Positions 1 through 6,852 of a stretch of 64,000 bases of DNA are shown here, piece after piece. The DNA lies in the NCBI GenBank assembly GCA_964371715.1, contig CAYJNO010000008.1, positions 1-64,000 on the forward strand, read 5' to 3'. Below the pieces are notes generated by a model. That model searched no databases. It had not been told where the DNA came from and saw only the letters and a list, made by a program, of their open reading frames with translations. The position numbers were made by a program, and so were the translations under genes. Origin of the DNA: CAYJNO01 sp964371715. GTDB lineage: Bacteria > Bacillota_I > Bacilli_A > Erysipelotrichales > Erysipelotrichaceae. Each line of letters starts with the position of its first letter. Position 1 is the first letter of the stretch.

Positions 1-642
1 CCATCAACAACAGTTGAACCAACAGCAGTACCAACACCAACTATCATTCCAACAAAAATACCATCTATTGAACCAACACCAACTATCCTTCCTACAATAA
101 CACCAACCATTGAACCAACACCAACTATCATTCCGACTATAACACCATCAATTGAACCAACACCAACTATCATTCCAACAACAACACCTTCTATTGAAGT
201 AACACCAAATATTACTACACCTAACACTGATGTTAGTCCAATACCAACTCAAGAGATATCAAAACTTCCAACAACAACACCTGAAACATCTCAAACAACA
301 GATTATAAAGAGCAAGAAGATGAAAAAAATCAAATTTATATTGATACATTAATTGATGATAATACTACACCAGAAATATTTTATGATATTGGATCTTGGT
401 CAATAGTAAATCTAGCTTTAGTTATTATTATGGTTTTTATATCTATAATAACAATGTTTAGTAAACGTAGTGTAAAACAATTACGAGTTATATTATATTG
501 TACATTATCTAGCTTAGTGTTGTTTTTAGCTATACAAGAAATTGATGGTAAATTAGTGTTTGTTGATTTGTTAACAGTTATTTATCTAATTTTGATAGCT
601 ATCACAATTTATACATATTATAGAAAAAAAGAATTGGCTTAG
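1..642 (+). CDS. Pro/Thr-repeat surface protein with C-terminal membrane module (5' truncated)
   Basis: The frame is open from the first base, so the N-terminus lies outside the window. The visible part starts with a Pro/Thr linker built from a 14-residue unit of the form IEPTPTIxPTxTPx, up to about residue 80. An acidic stretch follows, then the motif GSWSIVNLALVII. After that come three predicted membrane helices (about residues 138-154, 160-176, 185-203) and a short basic tail (YYRKKELA). Linker plus membrane end resembles the proteins at 50004 and 50827. I see no LPXTG signal. Function is unknown; an envelope-exposed protein held by its C-terminus is the inference. It is followed closely by the convergent gene at 652. 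Confidence 0.75.
   Translation, partial: PSTTVEPTAVPTPTIIPTKIPSIEPTPTILPTITPTIEPTPTIIPTITPSIEPTPTIIPTTTPSIEVTPNITTPNTDVSPIPTQEISKLPTTTPETSQTTDYKEQEDEKNQIYIDTLIDDNTTPEIFYDIGSWSIVNLALVIIMVFISIITMFSKRSVKQLRVILYCTLSSLVLFLAIQEIDGKLVFVDLLTVIYLILIAITIYTYYRKKELA
31..192 (+). repeat. 42-bp tandem repeat in coding sequence
   Basis: The codons ATT GAA start units at 67, 109, 151 and 193, a period of exactly 42 bp (14 codons). A diverged unit precedes them. The repeat keeps frame and encodes the Pro/Thr linker, so copy number could vary without breaking the gene. Confidence 0.85.
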
Positions 643-651
643 CCAATTCTT

Positions 652-1506
652 TTAATTATTAATAGATTTTAAGTAATGATAGATACCATCTTCATCATTA
701 GTTTTTGTAATGTCATCTGCAACAATTTTAACTGTTTCTAATGCATTGCCCATGGCAACACCACAACCTGCGGCTTTCAACATTGAAATATCATTTTCGC
801 CATCACCAAAGGCGATAAAATCAGTTAAAGGTATATTTAACTCTTTACTAATTTTAGTTATAGCGTGCCCTTTACTGTTTCCTTTTCTTAATATTTCAAA
901 CCAGTTAGATGATACAAACACTTGTTCATAAGTATCGGGATAAATTTCAGAGATTGCATCTTTAAACTCATCTAGTTGCTTTTGTAAACCAGCAAAGCAT
1001 AGTTTTCTTATTGGTTTATTAACATAATCTTCAATATTTTTAGTTTGTACAATATGATTTCGTTTTACTTGTTTAAAAATCCAACCAATATTCTTTAACT
1101 TTCCAAAAACAAATATAAGTGAATTCATAATTCCGAAAGATGATCTATCAGTATAAACAAATTCTTCATTATCCATATAAATAATTAAAGAATGTTCTCT
1201 AGCTAATTTTATCAATTTCAAAGTTTCATCCATTGTTAATAGCTCACCTTCAGTAAACTCATTATTATTAAAGTTCAAAATAGATTGCCCATTACTTGTT
1301 ACAAGATATGAACGGAAATCTTTTAAATAAACATTTTGTACAATTTCAAAAACAGATTTATATGCTCTTCCTGTAGCTATTATTACCTTAATATCATTTC
1401 TTTGCAATTCATGTAAATAATTTATCATTTCCATACTTATTGTTTGATCTTTTCTAAGTAAGGAACCATCTAAATCACAGACAACAGCTTTATATTTTCC
1501 TAACAT
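652..1506 (-). CDS. Cof-type HAD-IIB family phosphatase
   Basis: This 284-residue protein is a soluble HAD hydrolase of the Cof class, which dephosphorylates sugar phosphates, nucleotides or flavin/cofactor phosphates. The exact substrate cannot be read from sequence. Motif I is CDLDGSLL (residues 9-16; nucleophile Asp10, acid/base Asp12). Motif II is IIATGRAY near residue 41. The conserved lysine lies in LRKGNSKGHA, and motif IV is FGDGENDISML near residue 233. Length is normal for the family. The ATG has an AGGAG site upstream on the minus strand. It is a single-gene unit, convergent with the surface protein before it and divergent from the one after it. Confidence 0.9.
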   Translation of the reverse strand: MLGKYKAVVCDLDGSLLRKDQTISMEMINYLHELQRNDIKVIIATGRAYKSVFEIVQNVYLKDFRSYLVTSNGQSILNFNNNEFTEGELLTMDETLKLIKLAREHSLIIYMDNEEFVYTDRSSFGIMNSLIFVFGKLKNIGWIFKQVKRNHIVQTKNIEDYVNKPIRKLCFAGLQKQLDEFKDAISEIYPDTYEQVFVSSNWFEILRKGNSKGHAITKISKELNIPLTDFIAFGDGENDISMLKAAGCGVAMGNALETVKIVADDITKTNDEDGIYHYLKSINN

Positions 1507-1544
1507 AAATTCTCCTTTAATTTATAATAACAAAAAAATTCAAT

Positions 1545-1572
1545 TTGATAAATAAATAAATTAGTTTATAAT
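1545..1572 (+). promoter_or_regulatory. Promoter of the surface protein at 1599
   Basis: TTGATA (1545-1550), 16-bp spacer, TATAAT (1567-1572), about 26 bases before the start codon. Confidence 0.6.
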
Positions 1573-1598
1573 ATTTAAAGAATAAAAAAGAGGAAAAA

Positions 1599-2930
1599 AT
1601 GGACAGGACAATATTAGCACTTATTTTACTATTTAATGTATTTATTTATGATGTTTATGCTATAGATGATAATAAATGTTTAATTAACTATGAAATTCAA
1701 TCAAAGTCAAATGGAAAAGATAGTGATGGAGAGTCATATGATAATCAATATATTTCATCAGTTAATGAAATTGCTTGCGAATCTGATACGTATTTAGATA
1801 TAAATACAAAAGGTGTCGCTTTGGATAATGAAGGTTATATCTTAGTTTATTCAGATGAAAAAGTTTTAGTAAAAAACAATGAAAATATAATCTACAATGT
1901 TAGATATGATCGTGCACGATTTGATTTGATCTATGAAGAAAATGGTGGAAATGAAATACATGATTTAAATAATATCAAATATGAATCTTTAGTTACAATA
2001 AGTGATGGACCAAATAAAGCTGGAGAAAAATTTTTATATTGGTTGAATGATAATGGAGAAATATATTATCCTAAAATGAATATTGATATGACTAGTAATG
2101 ATATATATCTAACAGCAATCTATAATGAAACTCCAACAACTTTTTTTGTTAACCATCATTATTTAGATAAGAATGGTGTTATATTGACAACAAATACAAA
2201 TTCATATAATGCTAAAGATGGAGATAATATATATTATAGTGAATTGTTAATACAAAAATATGAAGGATATGAAATAAAAGTACCAGATGAAGAATTATTA
2301 TTAAATATAAATAATAATCAAGTAAATGAAATTAACTTTTACTATCAAGAGGTAAGTGCAGAGTATGATCTATATTTAAATGATGAAAATATTGAAACTT
2401 TAAAGGTTAATGAAACATATATATTACCAAAATTAGAACTTGAGGGATACGAACTATTATATTGGTATTACTATAATGAACAAGATCAAAAATTTCTAGT
2501 GTTAAATGATAATAATAATGATTTTATACTTAAAATGCCTGCTCATGATGTTAAGTTATATGCAGAATTGAAAACAATAAATAAAGAAGAAGATATAAGC
2601 CCTACATCTACTCCATTTTTTACTAAAGAGCCAATAATTAATAGCACTGAAATACCAAATGTTGGTGATAGTGAGGATAATAACTTAGGATATCTTTCTC
2701 TAAGTGCTATTTTTCTAGTTGTATTAAACTCAACTATTAGTCTTGTTGCTGTTATCAAAAATAAAAGAATATTAAACAAAATAAATATCTTATTATTGGC
2801 ATTTTTAAGTATTCTGTACTTTATATTAGTAAATAACTTTAGTGGAGAGTTAATACTGGTTAATATGATAACTATACCTTTATTTGTAATTACGATAATT
2901 CAAGTATTATTGTACAAATTAAACTTATGA
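1599..2930 (+). CDS. Secreted surface protein with InlB-type/MucBP-like domains and C-terminal membrane segments
   Basis: The 443-residue product starts with a signal peptide (about residues 1-21, ending VYA). A domain at about 103-176 resembles InlB B-repeat/Flg_new modules (FDLIYEENGG ... FLYWLNDNGEIYYP). A MucBP-like domain follows at about 178-250 (VNHHYLDKNGVILTT). A second FLG/InlB-like unit lies at about 254-326 (YELLYWYY ... MPAHDVKLYAEL). A short linker with PTSTP precedes three or four membrane helices from about residue 363 to the end. The membrane end looks like a diverged relative of that in the 50004 and 50827 proteins but lacks their charged loop. SD is AGAGGAAA, and the gene ends in TGA. 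An adhesin-like role is inferred; no catalytic motif is visible. Confidence 0.75.
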   Translation: MDRTILALILLFNVFIYDVYAIDDNKCLINYEIQSKSNGKDSDGESYDNQYISSVNEIACESDTYLDINTKGVALDNEGYILVYSDEKVLVKNNENIIYNVRYDRARFDLIYEENGGNEIHDLNNIKYESLVTISDGPNKAGEKFLYWLNDNGEIYYPKMNIDMTSNDIYLTAIYNETPTTFFVNHHYLDKNGVILTTNTNSYNAKDGDNIYYSELLIQKYEGYEIKVPDEELLLNINNNQVNEINFYYQEVSAEYDLYLNDENIETLKVNETYILPKLELEGYELLYWYYYNEQDQKFLVLNDNNNDFILKMPAHDVKLYAELKTINKEEDISPTSTPFFTKEPIINSTEIPNVGDSEDNNLGYLSLSAIFLVVLNSTISLVAVIKNKRILNKINILLLAFLSILYFILVNNFSGELILVNMITIPLFVITIIQVLLYKLNL

Positions 2931-2933
2931 TAT

Positions 2934-2976
2934 AAAAAAACGTTAATAAAGTGAACCCACTTTATTAACGTTTTTT
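2934..2976. terminator. Bidirectional terminator
   Basis: A 13-bp perfect stem (CGTTAATAAAGTG, 2941-2953, with 2958-2970) and a 4-base loop, with A7 before and T6 after. It can serve both the surface gene at 1599 and the opposing lipoprotein gene. Confidence 0.9.
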
Positions 2977-3078
2977 AGCTAAGACTTTTTTAGTCTATGA
3001 TATACCTTTTTCATATTTCTTTAGAATAACTCTCATAAAAATCTTCATAATTTGATGTTAATTTTAAATATCAAATTA

Positions 3079-3537
3079 TTAATTCATTGTTGTAGAACCG
3101 AAATCTTCAGTAAATTGATGGCACCAAATTGAAATTGCTTTGATATCAATATTTTGATCAACTTGAATAGTTAAAGTTTCGTTTTCTAATGCAGTAGTAA
3201 TCTTATCTCCTAATAGACCTTCATATACAAATTTACCATCTTCAATTGTTCCAAAAGCAACATATACATCTGGTGCTCTTCCATCATAGTTAAAGTCAGT
3301 CAATTCTAAAGTCCCGTTATTATATAAGTTTATTACTGCACTTACTTTATGTTCTCCATTTGTTATTGTTCCTGTTTTTAAAACTTCTAGTTCTATTTCT
3401 TCATTATCTAAGACAACAGGGGTAGGATGTACTGGAAGAGCAATAGTTGCCTCAGGTGTAGCTGTTGGTACAGGTTCATTATTTGAACTACAACCAACGA
3501 TAAATAATAAAGAAATGAAAATCAACATTTTTTTCAT
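3079..3537 (-). CDS. DM13-domain lipoprotein
   Basis: The product is a 152-residue secreted lipoprotein. The signal peptide ends in a lipobox, FIVGC, followed by SSN. A short Pro/Thr linker (PVPTATPEATIALP) precedes a DM13-like domain: LKTGTITNGEHKVSA, then DFNYDGRAPDVYVAFG, and near the end IKAISIWCHQF. DM13 domains are proposed to take part in redox or electron transfer at the cell surface. The domain assignment is from motif resemblance; the activity is unknown. I chose the ATG at 3537 over the in-frame ATG at 3567 because GGAGG sits 9 bases upstream of it and the signal peptide begins there. That SD lies inside a hairpin (3544-3580). Confidence 0.8.
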   Translation of the reverse strand: MKKMLIFISLLFIVGCSSNNEPVPTATPEATIALPVHPTPVVLDNEEIELEVLKTGTITNGEHKVSAVINLYNNGTLELTDFNYDGRAPDVYVAFGTIEDGKFVYEGLLGDKITTALENETLTIQVDQNIDIKAISIWCHQFTEDFGSTTMN

Positions 3538-3543
3538 AAATAA

Positions 3544-3580
3544 AGACCTCCAATGTAAATAAATCATAACATGAAGGTCT
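3544..3580 (-). promoter_or_regulatory. Hairpin enclosing the SD of the DM13 lipoprotein
   Basis: On the minus strand AGACCTTCATG (3580-3570) can pair with CATTGGAGGTCT (3555-3544). The GGAGG site of the lipoprotein lies in the 3' arm. TTTATTT then the start codon follow, so it could also act as a weak terminator for pyrG. Confidence 0.5.
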
Positions 3581-3600
3581 CTAATAAAATAATTAAATGC

Positions 3601-5199
3601 TTATTTTTTGTTTTTAATAGCTGCTTTAATAAATCCTTTAAATAAAGGATGTGGATTATTTGGTCTACTTTTGAATTCTGGATGATATTGTGCGGCAATA
3701 AAGAAATCATTATTAATGTTCTCAACAACTTCAACTAGAGTATCATCAAGTGATGTACCTACTATGCTTAACCCACTTGCCTCAAAATCTTTACGATAAA
3801 TATTGTTGAATTCATAACGATGGCGATGTCTTTCGCTGATAATATCATTTCCATATAGTTCTTTTGTAAGGGTATTTGTTTTTAAACGACAATCATAAGC
3901 ACCTTTTCTTAGTGTGCCACCCATTTTTTCGATATATTTTTGATCTTCCATAATATGAATAATTTTATGGTCTGCATTAATATTAAATTCTTGGGATGTA
4001 GCATCTTTTAAACCTATAACATTTCTTGCAAATTCAATACAAGCAATTTGCATACCTAAACAAATACCAAGATAAGGTATATTGTTTTCGCGAGCAAATC
4101 GACACGCTTCAATCATACCTTCTATTCCTCTTTCTCCAAAACCGCCAGGAACTATAATTGCATCATTATCTTTTAAGATAAGATTAACGTTATCTTGATT
4201 TATATCTTCAGCATCAATCCAATTAATATTTATTTTTGTATGATATGGATAACCTGCATGATTTAAAGATTCAACTACTGATAAATATGCATCATGTAAA
4301 GTTATGTATTTGCCAACTAAGGCTACATTTACAGTATTATCACATGCCTTAATTTGATCAATCATTTTATTCCATTCACTTAAGTCTAAAGTGTTAGGGC
4401 TTAAGTCTAGTGCGTCTAAAACAAGAGATGACATATTTTGTTCTTCTAGCATATTAACTACATCATATAAAATATCTAATGTAGAATTATGGATTACATG
4501 TTCTTTTCTAACATTACAAAATGTAGATAGTTTACTTTTCATAGCTTCATCAACGTGTTGATCACATCTTACTACTATCATATCTGGATGTATTCCAAGA
4601 GCTTGTAATTCTTTTACTGAATGTTGAGTTGGTTTTGTTTTTAATTCTTTTGAACCTGATAAATATGGTACTAAGGTAACATGAATATTAAAACAGTCAT
4701 TTCGGCCAACTTCAAGTTTTAATTGGCGACAAGCTTCTAAGAATGGAGTGGATTCAATGTCTCCTACAGTACCACCAATTTCTGTAATAACTATATCAGC
4801 ATTAGAGTGTTTACCAACATTATAAATAAAGCTTTTTATTTCATTTGTAATATGAGGAATAACTTGAACCGTTTCTCCTAAATATTCACCATTACGCTCT
4901 TTTGCTAATACGTTAAAATAAGTTTTTCCAGATGTTAAGTTAGAATATTTGTTTAGATTCTCGTCAATGAATCGTTCGTAGTGTCCTAAGTCTAAGTCGC
5001 ATTCACTGCCATCTTCGGTAACAAATACTTCTCCATGCTGTGTTGGAGACATAGTTCCAGGGTCAATATTCAAATAAGGGTCTAATTTCTGTGAGATAAC
5101 TTTATAACCTCTAGATTTTAAAAGTCTTCCAAGTGCGGCAGCAGTAATACCTTTTCCAAGACCTGATACTACACCACCTGTGATAAAAATATGTTTCAT
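3601..5199 (-). CDS. pyrG: CTP synthase
   Basis: CTP synthase makes CTP from UTP, ATP and glutamine, the last step of de novo CTP formation. The 532-residue product has full family length. The N-terminal synthetase domain shows FITGGVVSGLGKGITAAA (P-loop, residues 5-22) and VTEIGGTVGDIES. The C-terminal class-I glutaminase domain has the nucleophile cysteine in YLGICLGMQIA and the His-Glu pair in QYHPEFKSRP. It is a monocistronic minus-strand gene with its own strong promoter (5283-5311) and a hairpin followed by T8 in its leader (5216-5265), suggesting control by premature termination. Confidence 0.97.
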   Translation of the reverse strand: MKHIFITGGVVSGLGKGITAAALGRLLKSRGYKVISQKLDPYLNIDPGTMSPTQHGEVFVTEDGSECDLDLGHYERFIDENLNKYSNLTSGKTYFNVLAKERNGEYLGETVQVIPHITNEIKSFIYNVGKHSNADIVITEIGGTVGDIESTPFLEACRQLKLEVGRNDCFNIHVTLVPYLSGSKELKTKPTQHSVKELQALGIHPDMIVVRCDQHVDEAMKSKLSTFCNVRKEHVIHNSTLDILYDVVNMLEEQNMSSLVLDALDLSPNTLDLSEWNKMIDQIKACDNTVNVALVGKYITLHDAYLSVVESLNHAGYPYHTKININWIDAEDINQDNVNLILKDNDAIIVPGGFGERGIEGMIEACRFARENNIPYLGICLGMQIACIEFARNVIGLKDATSQEFNINADHKIIHIMEDQKYIEKMGGTLRKGAYDCRLKTNTLTKELYGNDIISERHRHRYEFNNIYRKDFEASGLSIVGTSLDDTLVEVVENINNDFFIAAQYHPEFKSRPNNPHPLFKGFIKAAIKNKK

Positions 5200-5215
5200 A
5201 GAATGTTCCTTTCAT

Positions 5216-5265
5216 AAAAAAAAGGGTACAAAAATAAACGAATTTAGCTCGTTTTTTTTTATACC
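5216..5265 (-). promoter_or_regulatory. Leader terminator/attenuator of pyrG
   Basis: In the minus-strand transcript GGTA plus an A-rich arm ending ACGA (5265-5249) pairs with TCGTTT...TACC (5241-5225). About 15 of 17 positions pair, with a 7-base loop. C and then eight T follow. It lies between the pyrG promoter and its SD, so it is an intrinsic terminator inside the leader. No GGG start suited to classical reiterative pyrG control is visible. Confidence 0.65.
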
Positions 5266-5282
5266 TTTTTTCAATATAAATA

Positions 5283-5311
5283 AGTATATGAAATAATTAA
5301 ATGCTTGTCAA
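5283..5311 (-). promoter_or_regulatory. pyrG promoter
   Basis: On the minus strand TTGACA (5311-5306), 17-bp spacer, TATACT (5288-5283): a near-consensus housekeeping promoter. Transcription should begin near 5276. Confidence 0.8.
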
Positions 5312-5343
5312 TCAAAAATATAAAAATTATATAATAAGAGTAA

Positions 5344-5372
5344 TTACAAAAAAAATTGAAATTTGTTAAAAT
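5344..5372 (+). promoter_or_regulatory. Promoter of the flavodoxin/ferredoxin gene
   Basis: TTACAA (5344-5349), 17-bp spacer, TAAAAT (5367-5372), divergent from the pyrG promoter. Confidence 0.45.
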
Positions 5373-5395
5373 AAGTAGAATAAAAGGAGAATAAC

Positions 5396-6127
5396 ATGAA
5401 AACAGTGATTTGTTATTTTAGTGCTAGTAATAATGGTTATGAAATTGTAATAAAGCTTAAAGAAGAATTTGATTGTGACATAAAAAATATTATTAGGTTA
5501 AATATTGAAGAATTAAAACAATATGAAAGAATAATAATTGTAACCCCCATATACTCGTTTGGAATTGCTTTGCCGATTGAAGAATTTATTATTAAACTAA
5601 AAGAATTAAGCGATAAAGAATATGTATTAATACTTAATAAAGCTGGATTTAGCGCTAATACAAAATATCAAGCAAATATATTATTTGACAGCTTAGATTT
5701 AAATTTAATTAATATTTATGAAGTAATGATGCCTGTTAGCTTTTCTACTGTAATTGTATTATCAGATAAAATAAATAATAGTATAAAAAAGAAGTTAAAA
5801 CAAAATGTAAGTAAAATAGCCTATTCCATAAAAGAGGGAAAGAACCAAGGCTATAAGTCAAATATCTTCGCTTTTTTAGATAAGCAAAGATTAAAAAATA
5901 TTACAGCTATAAAATTGATGGCACAAGATTTTAGTGTTAATGATGAATGTGTTTTATGTAATCTATGTGTTACTATTTGTCCAATGTCTAATATTGATAA
6001 CAAAGATGATAAAATAATTTTTAATAAAAATTGTTGTAGTTGCTTAGGGTGTTATAACCGATGTCCAAAAGAAGCAATATTATATAAGGGTAAATGTGGA
6101 AAAAAATATCAAAACATTATAAACTAA
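5396..6127 (+). CDS. EFR1-type flavodoxin-ferredoxin fusion protein
   Basis: The 243-residue protein couples an N-terminal flavodoxin-like domain (VICYFSASNNGYEI at residues 4-17, then IIVTPIYSFGIALPIEEF) to a C-terminal 2[4Fe-4S] ferredoxin. The clusters are given by CVLCNLCVTICP and CSCLGCYNRCP, each in the C-x2-C-x2-C-x3-CP pattern, with two complete cysteine sets. This layout matches the EFR1 family of anaerobes, thought to move electrons in the cytosol between FMN and iron-sulfur clusters; its partners are unknown. A start ATG with GGAGA lies upstream. A terminator follows, and then the TetR-RND operon, so it looks monocistronic. Confidence 0.85.
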   Translation: MKTVICYFSASNNGYEIVIKLKEEFDCDIKNIIRLNIEELKQYERIIIVTPIYSFGIALPIEEFIIKLKELSDKEYVLILNKAGFSANTKYQANILFDSLDLNLINIYEVMMPVSFSTVIVLSDKINNSIKKKLKQNVSKIAYSIKEGKNQGYKSNIFAFLDKQRLKNITAIKLMAQDFSVNDECVLCNLCVTICPMSNIDNKDDKIIFNKNCCSCLGCYNRCPKEAILYKGKCGKKYQNIIN

Positions 6128-6129
6128 TT

Positions 6130-6153
6130 GATCACAAAAATGTGATCTTTTTT
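6130..6153 (+). terminator. Terminator after the flavodoxin/ferredoxin gene
   Basis: GATCACA - AAAA - TGTGATC followed by T6. Confidence 0.85.
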
Positions 6154-6158
6154 ATTAG

Positions 6159-6222
6159 TGAACAAAGGTTTATTATTGACAGATGTAAACAATGGTGTAT
6201 AATAATAATGAACAGGAGTTTA
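6159..6222 (+). promoter_or_regulatory. Triple operator of the TetR-RND operon
   Basis: Three imperfect palindromes of the same form, T(G/A)AAC-N4-GT(T/G)TA, lie at 6159-6172 (TGAAC-AAAG-GTTTA), 6186-6199 (TAAAC-AATG-GTGTA) and 6209-6222 (TGAAC-AGGA-GTTTA). They sit before the -35, over the spacer/-10 and over the SD. The TetR protein encoded next is the obvious candidate to bind them and repress its own operon. Binding is inference. Confidence 0.65.
6176..6203 (+). promoter_or_regulatory. Promoter of the TetR-RND operon
   Basis: TTGACA (6176-6181), 16-bp spacer, TATAAT (6198-6203). Both hexamers are perfect consensus, as expected for a promoter held down by a repressor. Confidence 0.85.
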
Positions 6223-6225
6223 TTT

Positions 6226-6852
6226 ATGGCGCAAACATTAAAAACAGAAAAAAAAGAAGCAATTATTAAAGCAGCAATTTCTTTGATGATTGAAAAAGGG
6301 ATAGAAAACACGGATATGCGAAGTATAGCATTAAAATCGAATGTTACAGTAGGGAATTTATATCGTTATTTTAAAGATAGACAAACTTTAATTAATGAAA
6401 TTACAAGCCCCTTGATAAGAGAAATTGACAGCTTAGTTATTAATAATTCATTTGGTGAATTAAGTATTAATAAATCAGATGTAAAAGTACTTGAAATTAA
6501 TAATTTTACACCGCAATTATTAGATGACTTAATTATTAACACAGTTATGGGGTGTTATGATTTAATACAAAAAAATAAAGAAGTTATGCTTATACTTTTG
6601 CAAGATAACTATTTTAAAACTATTGTGAGTGCATGGATTGAGAATATAATTTTAGTAAGTTTTAAAACAGATAAATTAAATAATATTATGCTTAAGGTAC
6701 ATGTTACAGCTTTTGTTAATGCGATAAATACATCTTTATTTTATGCTGTAGATTTAAATAGAGATGAATTTTCTGTGTTAATAAATAAATATATAGTAAA
6801 GCAAAATAAAATTTTAGTCGAGATAATAGGAGAAGAAAATGAAAAAAAATAG
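6226..6852 (+). CDS. TetR/AcrR family transcriptional repressor
   Basis: The 208-residue product has an N-terminal TetR helix-turn-helix: KEAIIKAAISLMIEKGIEN, then IALKSNVTVGNLYRYFKDR (about residues 10-56). The C-terminal ligand/dimer domain is divergent, so the inducer cannot be predicted. The ATG at 6226 is chosen because AGGAG lies 8 bases upstream; upstream in-frame starts would run through the promoter. It is first in an operon with the RND adaptor and pump and overlaps the adaptor by 14 bases, the usual arrangement for a local efflux repressor. Confidence 0.88.
   Translation: MAQTLKTEKKEAIIKAAISLMIEKGIENTDMRSIALKSNVTVGNLYRYFKDRQTLINEITSPLIREIDSLVINNSFGELSINKSDVKVLEINNFTPQLLDDLIINTVMGCYDLIQKNKEVMLILLQDNYFKTIVSAWIENIILVSFKTDKLNNIMLKVHVTAFVNAINTSLFYAVDLNRDEFSVLINKYIVKQNKILVEIIGEENEKK

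Noticed and set aside
1..234. CRISPR-like array, because of regularly spaced repeats.
   Set aside because: The units are contiguous with no spacers, keep reading frame and encode a Pro/Thr linker. No cas genes are present.
5216..5282. Classical reiterative-transcription control of pyrG.
   Set aside because: The predicted start region after the -10 has no GGG run; only the terminator part of that system is visible.
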